Origin: Auanema rhodensis
Taxonomy: Eukaryota > Nematoda > Chromadorea > Rhabditida > Rhabditidae
Assembly (NCBI GenBank): GCA_964057225.1
Contig: OZ059899.1
Location: forward strand, 1,550,001 to 1,614,000
Reading direction: 5' to 3'
Length of the DNA: 64,000 bases
The notes beneath the pieces are model-generated. The model did not search any database. It was not told the origin of the DNA and was given only the letters and a program-made list of their open reading frames with translations. A program made the position numbers and the translations under genes. Within the stretch, counting starts at the first letter, position 1. Each line of letters opens with the position of its first letter. This document shows positions 12,637 through 26,676 of the stretch, in pieces.

Positions 12637-14391
12637 TGAGAAACGCTTAATACAAAAATTAGTTATGATCGTTTGAAAAATGATGCATTAGTGTATGTTG
12701 AGTTTCCATGTACACTCAACATTGCTTCCAAAAACATTTTGACAAAAATTTTTTCGAAAAATTTCAGAATAATTTAGCAAAAAGTAGATGTTTTTAGATT
12801 CCATTTTTCAAAGCAGAGACGATGGACAATGTTATTCAACGAAAAAATTAATTCTTCAGGGTGAAAATCGAGGATATAAGTGTGAACTTATATCAGTTGA
12901 TATCTCGGTGCATTTTTATGCTAGCGCAAATCTGATAACACAGGTCGACGCAGCTTGAAAATCCGCATCGAATGCACTATACTACATTGAGAAACGCTTA
13001 ATACAAAAATTAGTTATGATCCTTTGAAAAATGATGCATTAGTGTATGTTGAGTTTCCATGTACACTCAACAATGCTTCCAAAAACATTTTGACAAAAAT
13101 TTTTTCGAAAAATTTCAGAATAATTTAGCAAAAAGTAGATGTTTTTAGATTCCATTTTTCAAGGCAGAGACGATGGACAATGTTATTCAACGAAAAAATT
13201 AATTCTTCAGGGTGAAAATCGAGGATATAAGTGTGAACTTATATCAGTTGATATCTCGGTGCATTTTTAAGCTAGCGCAAATCTGATAACACAGGTCGAC
13301 GCAGCTTGAAAATCCGCATCGAATGCACTATACTACATTGAGAAACGCTTAATACAAAAATTAGTTATGATCCTTTGAAAAATGATGCATTAGTGTATGT
13401 TGAGTTTCCATGTACACTCAACAATGCTTCCAAAAACATTTTGACAAAAATTTTTTCGAAAAATTTCAAAATAATTTAGCAAAAAGTAGATGTTTTTAGA
13501 TTCCATTTTTCAAGGCAAAGACGATGGACAATGTTATTCAACGAAAAAATTAATTCTTCAGGGTGAAAATCGAGGATATAAGTGTGAACTTATATCAGTT
13601 GATATCTCGGTGCATTTTTAAGCTAGCGCAAATCTGATAACACAGATCGACGCAGCTTAAAAATCCGCATCGAATGCACTATACTACATTGAGAAACGCT
13701 TAATACAAAAATTAGTTATGATCCTTTGAAAAATGATGCATTAGTGTATGTTGAGTTTCCATGTACACTCAACAATGCTTCCAAAAACATTTTGACAAAA
13801 ATTTTTTCGAAAAATTTCAAAATAATTTAGCAAAAAGTAGATGTTTTTAGATTCCATTTTTTAAGGCAAAGACGATGGACAATGTTATTCAACGAAAAAA
13901 TTAATTCTTCAGGGTGAAAATCGAGGATATAAGTGTGAACTTATATCAGTTGATATCTCGGTGCATTTTTAAGCTAGCGCAAATCTGATAACACAGATCG
14001 ACGCAGCTTAAAAATCCGCATCGAATGCATTATACTACATTGAGAAACGCTTAATACAAAAATTAGTTATGATCGTTTGAAAAATGATGCATTAGTGTAT
14101 GTTGAGTTTCCATGTACACTCAACATTGCTTCCAAAAACATTTTGACAAAAATTTTTTCGAAAAATTTCAAAATAATTTAGCAAAAAGTAGATGTTTTTA
14201 GATTCCTTTATTCAAGGCAAAGACGATGGACAATGTTATTCAACGAAAAAATTAATTCTTCAGGGTGAAAATCGAGGATATAAGTGTGAACTTATATCAG
14301 TTGATATCTCGGTGCATTTTTAAGCTAGCGCAAATCTAATAACACAGATCGACGCAGCTTAAAAATCCGCATCGAATGCACTAAACTACAT

Positions 14392-16497
14392 TGAGAAACG
14401 CTTGATACAAAAATTAGTTATGATCCTTTGAAAAATGATGCATTAGTGTATGTTGAGTTTCCATGTACACTCAACAATGCTTCCAAAAACATTTTGACAA
14501 AAATTTTTTCGAAAAATTTCAAAATAATTTAGCAAAAAGTAGATGTTTTTAGATTCCATTTTTCAAGGCAAAGACGATGGACAATGTTATTCAACGAAAA
14601 AATTAATTCTTCAGGGTGAAAATCGAGGATATAAGTGTGAACTTATATCAGTTGATATCTCGGTGCATTTTTAAGCTAGCGCAAATCTGATAACACAGAT
14701 CGACGCAGCTTAAAAATCCGCATCGAATGCACTATACTACATTGAGAAACGCTTAATACAAAAATTAGTTATGATCCTTTGAAAAATGATGCATTAGTGT
14801 ATGTTGAGTTTCCATGTACACTCAACAATGCTTCCAAAAACATTTTGACAAAAATTTTTTCGAAAAATTTCAAAATAATTTAGCAAAAAGTAGATGTTTT
14901 TAGATTCCATTTTTTAAGGCAAAGACGATGGACAATGTTATTCAACGAAAAAATTAATTCTTCAGGGTGAAAATCGAGGATATAAGTGTGAACTTATATC
15001 AGTTGATATCTCGGTGCATTTTTAAGCTAGCGCAAATCTGATAACACAGATCGACGCAGCTTAAAAATCCGCATCGAATGCATTATACTACATTGAGAAA
15101 CGCTTAATACAAAAATTAGTTATGATCGTTTGAAAAATGATGCATTAGTGTATGTTGAGTTTCCATGTACACTCAACATTGCTTCCAAAAACATTTTGAC
15201 AAAAATTTTTTCGAAAAATTTCAAAATAATTTAGCAAAAAGTAGATGTTTTTAGATTCCTTTATTCAAGGCAAAGACGATGGACAATGTTATTCAACGAA
15301 AAAATTAATTCTTCAGGGTGAAAATCGAGGATATAAGTGTGAACTTATATCAGTTGATATCTCGGTGCATTTTTAAGCTAGCGCAAATCTAATAACACAG
15401 ATCGACGCAGCTTAAAAATCCGCATCGAATGCACTAAACTACATTGAGAAACGCTTGATACAAAAATTAGTTATGATCCTTTGAAAAATGATGCATTAGT
15501 GTATGTTGAGTTTCCATGTACACTCAACAATGCTTCCAAAAACATTTTGACAAAAATTTTTTCGAAAAATTTCAAAATAATTTAGCAAAAAGTAGATGTT
15601 TTTAGATTCCATTTTTCAAGGCAAAGACGATGGACAATGTTATTCAACGAAAAAATTAATTCTTCAGGGTGAAAATCGAGGATATAAGTGTGAACTTATA
15701 TCAGTTGATATCTCGGTGCATTTTTAAGCTAGCGCAAATCTGATAACACAGATCGACGCAGCTTAAAAATCCGCATCGAATGCACTATACTACATTGAGA
15801 AACGCTTAATACAAAAATTAGTTATGATCCTTTGAAAAATGATGCATTAGTGTATGTTGAGTTTCCATGTACACTCAACAATGCTTCCAAAAACATTTTG
15901 ACAAAAATTTTTTCGAAAAATTTCAAAATAATTTAGCAAAAAGTAGATGTTTTTAGATTCCATTTTTTAAGGCAAAGACGATGGACAATGTTATTCAACG
16001 AAAAAATTAATTCTTCAGGGTGAAAATCGAGGATATAAGTGTGAACTTATATCAGTTGATATCTCGGTGCATTTTTAAGCTAGCGCAAATCTGATAACAC
16101 AGATCGACGCAGCTTAAAAATCCGCATCGAATGCATTATACTACATTGAGAAACGCTTAATACAAAAATTAGTTATGATCGTTTGAAAAATGATGCATTA
16201 GTGTATGTTGAGTTTCCATGTACACTCAACATTGCTTCCAAAAACATTTTGACAAAAATTTTTTCGAAAAATTTCAAAATAATTTAGCAAAAAGTAGATG
16301 TTTTTAGATTCCTTTATTCAAGGCAAAGACGATGGACAATGTTATTCAACGAAAAAATTAATTCTTCAGGGTGAAAATCGAGGATATAAGTGTGAACTTA
16401 TATCAGTTGATATCTCGGTGCATTTTTAAGCTAGCGCAAATCTAATAACACAGATCGACGCAGCTTAAAAATCCGCATCGAATGCACTAAACTACAT
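14392..16497. repeat. Three-monomer tandem duplication (14392-15444 and 15445-16497)
   Basis: M42-M44 and M45-M47 are two adjacent copies of a 1053-bp trimer: GATCC/CAAT with CATTTTTC, then GATCC/CAAT with CATTTTTTA, then GATCG/CATT with CTTTATTC and CTAAT. M39-M41 (13339-14391) is a third, slightly different copy, with TTAAT instead of TTGAT at p11 of its first monomer. Confidence 0.85.
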
Positions 16498-16848
16498 TGA
16501 GAAACGCTTGATACAAAAATTAGTTATGATCGTTTGAAAAATGATGCATTAGTGTATGTTGAGTTTCCATGTACACTCAACATTGCTTCCAAAAACATTT
16601 TGACAAAAATTTTTTCGAAAAATTTCAAAATAATTTAGCAAAAAGTAGATGTTTTTAGATTCCATTTTTCAAGGCAAAGACGATGGACAATGTTATTCAA
16701 CGAAAAAATTATTCCTTCAGGGTGAAAATCGAGGATATAAGTGTGAACTTATATCAGTTGATATCTCGGTGCATTTTTAAGCTAGCGCAAATCTGATAAC
16801 ACAGATCGACGCAGCTTAAAAATCCGCATCGAATGCACTAAACTACAT

Positions 16849-18252
16849 TGAGAGACGCTTGATACAAAAATTAGTTATGATCGTTTGAAAAATGATGCAT
16901 TAGTGTATGTTGAGTTTCCATGTACACTCAACATTGCTTCCAAAAACATTTTGACAAAAATTTTTTCGAAAAATTTCAGAATAATTTAGCAAAAAGTAGA
17001 TGTTTTTAGATTCCATTTTTCAAGGCAAAGACGATGGACAATGTTATTCAACGAAAAAATTATTCCTTCAGGGTGAAAATCGAGGATATAAGTGTGAACT
17101 TATATCAGTTGATATCTTGGTGCATTTTTAAGCTAGCGCAAATCTGATAACACAGATCGACGCAGCTTAAAAATCCGCATCGAATGCATTATACTACATT
17201 GAGAAACGCTTAATACAAAAATTAGTTATGATCGTTTGAAAAATGATGCATTAGTGTATGTTGAGTTTCCATGTACACTCAACATTGCTTCCAAAAACAT
17301 TTTGACAAAAATTTTTTCGAAAAATTTCAAAATAATTTAGCAAAAAGTAGATGTTTTTAGATTCCTTTGTTCAAGGCAAAGACGATGGACAATGTTATTC
17401 AACGAAAAAATTAATTCTTCAGGGTGAAAATCGAGGATATAAGTGTGAACTTATATCAGTTGATATCTCGGTGCATTTTTAAGCTAGCGCAAATCTAATA
17501 ACACAGATCGACGCAGCTTAAAAATCCGCATCGAATGCACTAAACTACATTGAGAAACGCTTGATACAAAAATTAGTTATAATCGTTTGAAAAATGATGC
17601 ATTAGTGTATGTTGAGTTTCCATGTACACTCAACATTGCTTCCAAAAACATTTTGACAAAAATTTTTTCGAAAAATTTCAAAATAATTTAGCAAAATGTA
17701 GATGTTTTTAGATTCCTTTATTCAAGGCAAAGACGATGGACAATGTTATTCAACGAAAAAATTAATTCTTCAGGGTGAAAATCGAGGATATAAGTGTGAA
17801 CTTATATCAGTTGATATCTCGGTGCATTTTTAAGCTAGCGCAAATCTAATAACACAGATCGACGCAGCTTAAAAATCCGCATCGAATGCACTAAACTACA
17901 TTGAGAAACGCTTGATACAAAAATTAGTTATGATCGTTTGAAAAATGATGCATTAGTGTATGTTGAGTTTCCATGTACACTCAACATTGCTTCCAAAAAC
18001 ATTTTGACAAAAATTTTTTCGAAAAATTTCAAAATAATTTAGCAAAAAGTAGATGTTTTTAGATTCCATTTTTCAAGGCAAAGACGATGGACAATGTTAT
18101 TCAACGAAAAAATTATTCCTTCAGGGTGAAAATCGAGGATATAAGTGTGAACTTATATCAGTTGATATCTCGGTGCATTTTTAAGCTAGCGCAAATCTGA
18201 TAACACAGATCGACGCAGCTTAAAAATCCGCATCGAATGCACTAAACTACAT
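16849..18252. repeat. 1404-bp HOR unit A-B-C-D (M49-M52)
   Basis: The type order is A, B, C, D with TGAGAGACGC at the start. The C copy carries a private AAAATGTAG at p143. The unit is followed by another A (18253) and B (18604). Confidence 0.85.
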
Positions 18253-18954
18253 TGAGAAACGCTTGATACAAAAATTAGTTATGATCGTTTGAAAAATGAT
18301 GCATTAGTGTATGTTGAGTTTCCATGTACACTCAACATTGCTTCCAAAAACATTTTGACAAAAATTTTTTCGAAAAATTTCAGAATAATTTAGCAAAAAG
18401 TAGATGTTTTTAGATTCCATTTTTCAAGGCAAAGACGATGGACAATGTTATTCAACGAAAAAATTATTCCTTCAGGGTGAAAATCGAGGATATAAGTGTG
18501 AACTTATATCAGTTGATATCTTGGTGCATTTTTAAGCTAGCGCAAATCTGATAACACAGATCGACGCAGCTTAAAAATCCGCATCGAATGCATTATACTA
18601 CATTGAGAAACGCTTAATACAAAAATTAGTTATGATCGTTTGAAAAATGATGCATTAGTGTATGTTGAGTTTCCATGTACACTCAACATTGCTTCCAAAA
18701 ACATTTTGACAAAAATTTTTTCGAAAAATTTCAAAATAATTTAGCAAAAAGTAGATGTTTTTAGATTCCTTTGTTCAAGGCAAAGACGATGGACAATGTT
18801 ATTCAACGAAAAAATTAATTCTTCAGGGTGAGAATCGAGGATATAAGTGTGAACTTATATCAGTTGATATCTCGGTGCATTTTTAAGCTAGCGCAAATCT
18901 AATAACACAGATCGACGCAGCTTAAAAATCCGCATCGAATGCACTAAACTACAT

Positions 18955-19305
18955 TGAGAAACGCTTGATACAAAAATTAGTTATAATCGTTTGAAAAATG
19001 ATGCATTAGTGTATGTTGAGTTTCCATGTACACTCAACATTGCTTCCAAAAACATTTTGACAAAAATTTTTTCGAAAAATTTCAGAATAATTTAGCAAAA
19101 AGTAGATGTTTTTAGATTCCATTTTTCAAGGCAAAGACGATGGACAATGTTATTCAACGAAAAAATTATTCCTTCAGGGTGAAAATCGAGGATATAAGTG
19201 TGAACTTATATCAGTTGATATCTTGGTGCATTTTTAAGCTAGCGCAAATCTGATAACACAGATCGACGCAGCTTAAAAATCCGCATCGAATGCATTATAC
19301 TACAT
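18955..19305. repeat. Chimeric C/A monomer M55
   Basis: The C-type 5' marker (ATAATCG) is joined to A-type markers from p131 onward. Unlike M28 and M32 it has the normal CAAGGC at p174. It sits between two B monomers, again consistent with loss of a D monomer. Confidence 0.8.
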
Positions 19306-22300
19306 TGAGAAACGCTTAATACAAAAATTAGTTATGATCGTTTGAAAAATGATGCATTAGTGTATGTTGAGTTTCCATGTACACTCAACATTGCTTCCAA
19401 AAACATTTTGACAAAAATTTTTTCGAAAAATTTCAAAATAATTTAGCAAAAAGTAGATGTTTTTAGATTCCTTTGTTCAAGGCAAAGACGATGGACAATG
19501 TTATTCAACGAAAAAATTAATTCTTCAGGGTGAAAATCGAGGATATAAGTGTGAACTTATATCAGTTGATATCTCGGTGCATTTTTAAGCTAGCGCAAAT
19601 CTAATAACACAGATCGACGCAGCTTAAAAATCCGCATCGAATGCACTAAACTACATTGAGAAACGCTTGATACAAAAATTAGTTATGATCGTTTGAAAAA
19701 TGATGCATTAGTGTATGTTGAGTTTCCATGTACACTCAACATTGCTTCCAAAAACATTTTGACAAAAATTTTTTCGAAAAATTTCAAAATAATTTAGCAA
19801 AAAGTAGATGTTTTTAGATTCCATTTTTCAAGGCAAAGACGATGGACAATGTTATTCAACGAAAAAATTATTCCTTCAGGGTGAAAATCGAGGATATAAG
19901 TGTGAACTTTTATCAGTTGATATCTCGGTGCATTTTTAAGCTAGCGCAAATCTGATAACACAGATCGACGCAGCTTAAAAATCCGCATCGAATGCACTAA
20001 ACTACATCGAGAAACGCTTGATACAAAAATTAGTTATGATCGTTTGAAAAATGATGCATTAGTGTATGTTGAGTTTCCATGTACACTCAACATTGCTTCC
20101 AAAAACATTTTGACAAAAATTTTTTCGAAAAATTTCAGAATAATTTAGCAAAAAGTAGATGTTTTTAGATTCCATTTTTCAAGGCAAAGACGATGGACAA
20201 TGTTATTCAACGAAAAAATTATTCCTTCAGGGTGAAAATCGAGGATATAAGTGTGAACTTATATCAGTTGATATCTCGGTGCATTTTTAAGCTAGCGCAA
20301 ATCTGATAACACAGATCGACGCAGCTTAAAATTCCGCATCGAATGCATTATACTACATTGAGAAACGCTTAATACAAAAATTAGTTATGATCGTTTGAAA
20401 AATGATGCATTAGTGTATGTTGAGTTTCCATGTACACTCAACATTGCTTCCAAAAACATTTTGACAAAAATTTTTTCGAAAAATTTCAAAATAATTTAGC
20501 AAAAAGTAGATGTTTTTAGATTCCTTTATTCAAGGCAAAGACGATGGACAATGTTATTCAACGAAAAAATTAATTCTTCAGGGTGAAAATCGAGGATATA
20601 AGTGTGAACTTATATCAGTTGATATCTCGGTGCATTTTTAAGCTAGCGCAAATCTAATAACACAGATCGACGCAGCTTAAAAATCCGCATCGAATGCACT
20701 AAACTACATTGAGAAACGCTTGATACAAAAATTAGTTATGATCGTTTGAAAAATGATGCATTAGTGTATGTTGAGTTTCCATGTACACTCAACATTGCTT
20801 CCAAAAACATTTTGACAAAAATTTTTTCGAAAAATTTCAAAATAATTTAGCAAAAAGTAGATGTTTTTAGATTCCTTTATTCAAGGCAAAGACGATGGAC
20901 AATGTTATTCAACGAAAAAATTAATTCTTCAGGGTGAAAATCGAGGATATAAGTGTGAACTTATATCAGTTGATATCTCGGTGCATTTTTAAGCTAGCGC
21001 AAATCTAATAACACAGATCGACGCAGCTTAAAATTCCGCATCGAATGCACTAAACTACATTGAGAAACGCTTGATACAAAAATTAGTTATGATCGTTTGA
21101 AAAATGATGCATTAGTGTATGTTGAGTTTCCATGTACACTCAACATTGCTTCCAAAAACATTTTGACAAAAATTTTTTCGAAAAATTTCAAAATAATTTA
21201 GCAAAAAGTAGATGTTTTTAGATTTCTTTATTCAAGGCAAAGACGATGGACAATGTTATTCAACGAAAAAATTAATTCTTCAGGGTGAAAATCGAGGATA
21301 TAAGTGTGAACTTATATCAGTTGATATCTCGGTGCATTTTTAAGCTAGCGCAAATCTAATAACACAGATCGACGCAGCTTAAAATTCCGCATCGAATGCA
21401 CTAAACTACATTGAGAAACGCTTGATACAAAAATTAGTTATGATCGTTTGAAAAATGATGCATTAGTGTATGTTGAGTTTCCATGTACACTCAACATTGC
21501 TTCCAAAAACATTTTGACAAAAATTTTTTCGAAAAATTTCAAAATAATTTAGCAAAAAGTAGATGTTTTTAGATTCCATTTTTTAAGGCAAAGACGATGG
21601 ACAATGTTATTCAACGAAAAAATTAATTCTTCAGGGTGAAAATCGAGGATATAAGTGTGAACTTATATCAGTTGATATCTCGGTGCATTTTTAAGCTAGC
21701 GCAAATCTAATAACACAGATCGACGCAGCTTAAAATTCCGCATCGAATGCACTAAACTACATTGAGAAACGCTTGATACAAAAATTAGTTATGATCCTTT
21801 GAAAAATGATGCATTAGTGTATGTTGAGTTTCCATGTACACTCAACAATGCTTCCAAAAACATTTTGACAAAAATTTTTTCGAAAAATTTCAAAATAATT
21901 TAGCAAAAAGTAGATGTTTTTAGATTCCATTTTTTAAGGCAAAGACGAAGGACAATGTTATTCAACGAAAAAATTAATTCTTCAGGGTGAAAATCGAGGA
22001 TATAAGTGTGAACTTATATCAGTTGATATCTCGGTGCATTTTTAAGCTAGCGCAAATCTGATAACACAGATCGACGCAGCTTAAAAATCCGCATCGAATG
22101 CATTATACTACATTGAGAAACGCTTAATACAAAAATTAGTTATGATCGTTTGAAAAATGATGCATTAGTGTATGTTGAGTTTCCATGTACACTCAACATT
22201 GCTTCCAAAAACATTTTGACAAAAATTTTTTCGAAAAATTTCAAAATAATTTAGCAAAAAGTAGATGTTTTTAGATTCCTTTATTCAAGGCAAAGACGAT

Positions 22301-25300
22301 GGACAATGTTATTCAACGAAAAAATTAATTCTTCAGGGTGAAAATCGAGGATATAAGTGTGAACTTATATCAGTTGATATCTCGGTGCATTTTTAAGCTA
22401 GCGCAAATCTAATAACACAGATCGACGCAGCTTAAAAATCCGCATCGAATGCATTATACTACATTGAGAAACGCTTAATACAAAAATTAGTTATGATCGT
22501 TTGAAAAATGATGCATTAGTGTATGTTGAGTTTCCATGTACACTCAACATTGCTTCCAAAAACATTTTGACAAAAATTTTTTCGAAAAATTTCAAAATAA
22601 TTTAGCAAAAAGGAGATGTTTTTAGATTCCTTTATTCAAGGCAAAGACGATGGACAATGTTATTCAACGAAAAAATTAATTCTTCAGGGTGAAAATCGAG
22701 GATATAAGTGTGAACTTATATCAGTTGATATCTCGGTGCATTTTTAAGCTAGCGCAAATCTAATAACACAGATCGACGCAGCTTAAAAATCCGCATCGAA
22801 TGCATTATACTACATTGAGAAACGCTTAATACAAAAATTAGTTATGATCGTTTGAAAAATGATGCATTAGTGTATGTTGAGTTTCCATGTACACTCAACA
22901 TTGCTTCCAAAAACATTTTGACAAAAATTTTTTCGAAAAATTTCAAAATAATTTAGCAAAAAGTAGATGTTTTTAGATTCCTTTATTCAAGGCAAAGACG
23001 ATGGACAATGTTATTCAACGAAAAAATTATTCCTTCAGGGTGAAAATCGAGGATATAAGTGTGAACTTATATCAGTTGATATCTCGGTGCATTTTTAAGC
23101 TAGCGCAAATCTGATAACACAGATCGACGCAGCTTAAAAATCCGCATCGAATGCATTATACTACATTGAGAAACGCTTAATACAAAAATTAGTTATGATC
23201 CTTTGAAAAATGATGCATTAGTGTATGTTGAGTTTCCATGTACACTCAACAATGCTTCCAAAAACATTTTGACAAAAATTTTTTCGAAAAATTTCAAAAT
23301 AATTTAGCAAAAAGTAGATGTTTTTAGATTCCTTTATTCAAGGCAAAGACGATGGACAATGTTATTCAACGAAAAAATTATTCCTTCAGGGTGAAAATCG
23401 AGGATATAAGTGTGAACTTATATCAGTTGATATCTCGGTGCATTTTTAAGCTAACGCAAATCTGATAACACAGATCGACGCAGCTTAAAAATCCGCATCG
23501 AATGCACTATACTACATTGAGAAACGCTTAATACAAAAATTAGTTATGATCCTTTGAAAAATGATGCATTAGTGTATGTTGAGTTTCCATGTACACTCAA
23601 CAATGCTTCCAAAAACATTTTGACAAAAATTTTTTCGAAAAATTTCAAAATAATTTAGCAAAAAGTAGATGTTTTTAGATTCCTTTGTTCAAGGCAAAGA
23701 CGATGGACAATGTTATTCAACGAAAAAATTAATTCTTCAGGGTGAAAATCGAGGATATAAGTGTGAACTTATATCAGTTGATATCTCGGTGCATTTTTAA
23801 GCTAGCGCAAATCTGATAACACAGATCGACGCAGCTTAAAAATCCGCATCGAATGCATTATACTACATTGAGAAACGCTTAATACAAAAATTAGTTATGA
23901 TCGTTTGAAAAATGATGCATTAGTGTATGTTGAGTTTCCATGTACACTCAACATTGCTTCCAAAAACATTTTGACAAAAATTTTTTCGAAAAATTTCAAA
24001 ATAATTTAGCAAAAAGTAGATGTTTTTAGATTCCTTTATTCAAGGCAAAGACGATGGACAATGTTATTCAACGAAAAAATTAATTCTTCAGGGTGAAAAT
24101 CGAGGATATAAGTGTGAACTTATATCAGTTGATATCTCGGTGCATTTTTAAGCTAGCGCAAATCTAATAACACAGATCGACGCAGCTTAAAAATCCGCAT
24201 CGAATGCACTAAACTACATTGAGAAACGCTTGATACAAAAATTAGTTATGATCGTTTGAAAAATGATGCATTAGTGTATGTTGAGTTTCCATGTACACTC
24301 AACATTGCTTCCAAAAACATTTTGACAAAAATTTTTTCAAAAAATTTCAAAATAATTTAGCAAAAAGTAGATGTTTTTAGATTCCATTTTTCAAGGCAAA
24401 GACGATGGACAATGTTATTCAACGAAAAAATTATTCCTTCAGGGTGAAAATCGAGGATATAAGTGTGAACTTATATCAGTTGATATCTCGGTGCATTTTT
24501 AAGCTAGCGCAAATCTGATAACACAGATCGACGCAGCTTAAAAATCCGCATCGAATGCACTAAACTACATTGAGAAACGCTTGATACAAAAATTAGTTAT
24601 GATCGTTTGAAAAATGATGCATTAGTGTATGTTGAGTTTCCATGTACACTCAACATTGCTTCCAAAAACATTTTGACAAAATATTTTTCGAAAAATTTCA
24701 GAATAATTTAGCAAAAAGTAGATGTTTTTAGATTCCATTTTTCAAGGCAAAGACGATGGACAATGTTATTCAACGAAAAAATTATTCCTTCAGGGTGAAA
24801 ATCGAGGATATAAGTGTGAACTTATATCAGTTGATATCTTGGTGCATTTTTAAGCTAGCGCAAATCTGATAACACAGATCGACGCAGCTTAAAAATCCGC
24901 ATCGAATGCATTATACTACATTGAGAAACGCTTAATACAAAAATTAGTTATGATCGTTTGAAAAATGATGCATTAGTGTATGTTGAGTTTCCATGTACAC
25001 TCAACATTGCTTCCAAAAACATTGTGACAAAAATTTTTTCGAAAAATTTCAAAATAATTTAGCAAAAAGTAGATGTTTTTAGATTCCTTTATTCAAGGCA
25101 AAGACGATGGACAATGTTATTCAACGAAAAAATTAATTCTTCAGGGTGAAAATCGAGGATATAAGTGTGAACTTATATCAGTTGATATCTCGGTGCATTT
25201 TTAAGCTAGCGCAAATCTAATAACACAGATCGACGCAGCTTAAAAATCCGCATCGAATGCACTAAACTACATTGAGAAACGCTTGATACAAAAATTAGTT

Positions 25301-26676
25301 ATAATCGTTTGAAAAATGATGCATTAGTGTATGTTGAGTTTCCATGTACACTCAACATTGCTTCCAAAAACATTTTGACAAAAATTTTTTCGAAAAATTT
25401 CAAAATAATTTAGCAAAAAGTAGATGTTTTTAGATTCCTTTATCCAAGGCAAAGACGATGGACAATGTTATTCAACGAAAAAATTAATTCTTCAGGGTGA
25501 AAATCGAGGATATAAGTGTGAACTTATATCAGTTGATATCTCGGTGCATTTTTAAGCTAGCGCAAATCTAATAACACAGATCGACGCAGCTTAAAAATCC
25601 GCATCGAATGCACTGAACTACATTGAGAAACGCTTGATACAAAAATTAGTTATGATCGTTTGAAAAATGATGCATTAGTGTATGTTGAGTTTCCATGTAC
25701 ACTCAACATTGCTTCCAAAAACATTTTGACAAAAATTTTTTCGAAAAATTTCAAAATAATTTAGCAAAAAGTAGATGTTTTTAGATTCCATTTTTCAAGG
25801 CAAAGACGATGGACAATGTTATTCAACGAAAAAATTATTCCTTCAGGGTGAAAATCGAGGATATAAGTGTGAACTTATATCAGTTGATATCTCGGTGCAT
25901 TTTTAAGCTAGCGCAAATCTGATAACACAGATCGACGCAGCTTAAAAATCCGCATCGAATGCATTATACTACATTGAGAAACGCTTGATACAAAAATTAG
26001 TTATGATCCTTTGAAAAATGATGCATTAGTGTATGTTGAGTTTCCATGTACACTCAACAATGCTTCCAAAAACATTTTGACAAAAATTTTTTCGAAAAAT
26101 TTCAAAATAATTTAGCAAAAAGTAGATGTTTTTAGATTCTATTTTTTAAGGCAAAGACGATGGACAATGTTATTCAACGAAAAAATTAATTCTTCAGGGT
26201 GAAAATCGAGGATATAAGTGTGAACTTATATCAGTTGATATCTCGGTGCATTTTTAAGCTAGCGCAAATCTGATAACACAGATCGACGCAGCTTAAAAAT
26301 CCGCATCGAATGCATTATACTACATTGAGAAACGCTTAATACAAAAATTAGTTATGATCGTTTGAAAAATGATGCATTAGTGTATGTTGAGTTTCCATGT
26401 ACACTCAACATTGCTTCCAAAAACATTTTGACAAAAATTTTTTCGAAAAATTTCAAAATAATTTAGCAAAAAGTAGATGTTTTTAGATTCCTTTATTCAA
26501 GGCAAAGACGATGGACAATGTTATTCAACGAAAAAATTAATTCTTCAGGGTGAAAATCGAGGATATAAGTGTGAACTTATATCAGTTGATATCTCGGTGC
26601 ATTTTTAAGCTAGCGCAAATCTAATAACACAGATCGACGCAGCTTAAAAATCCGCATCGAATGCACTAAACTACAT

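Larger units (their letters stand above)
1..20358. repeat. Domain I (M1-M58): ABCD higher-order repeat mixed with a GATCC/CAAT group
   Basis: Two families interleave. The first has four types. A has CAGAAT at p129, CATTTTTC at p166, TTATTCC at p212, TTGG at p269 and CATTATAC. B has CTTTGTTC and CTAAT. C has ATAATCG at p29 and CTTTATTC. D has CAAAAT, CATTTTTC, TTATTCC and CTCGG. The second family has GATCC at p31, CAAT at p84 and mostly TTAATTC; it dominates 2107-4212 and 12988-16146. TGAGAGACGC, an A-type marker, is found only at 1, 703, 4915, 7372 and 16849. Confidence 0.85.
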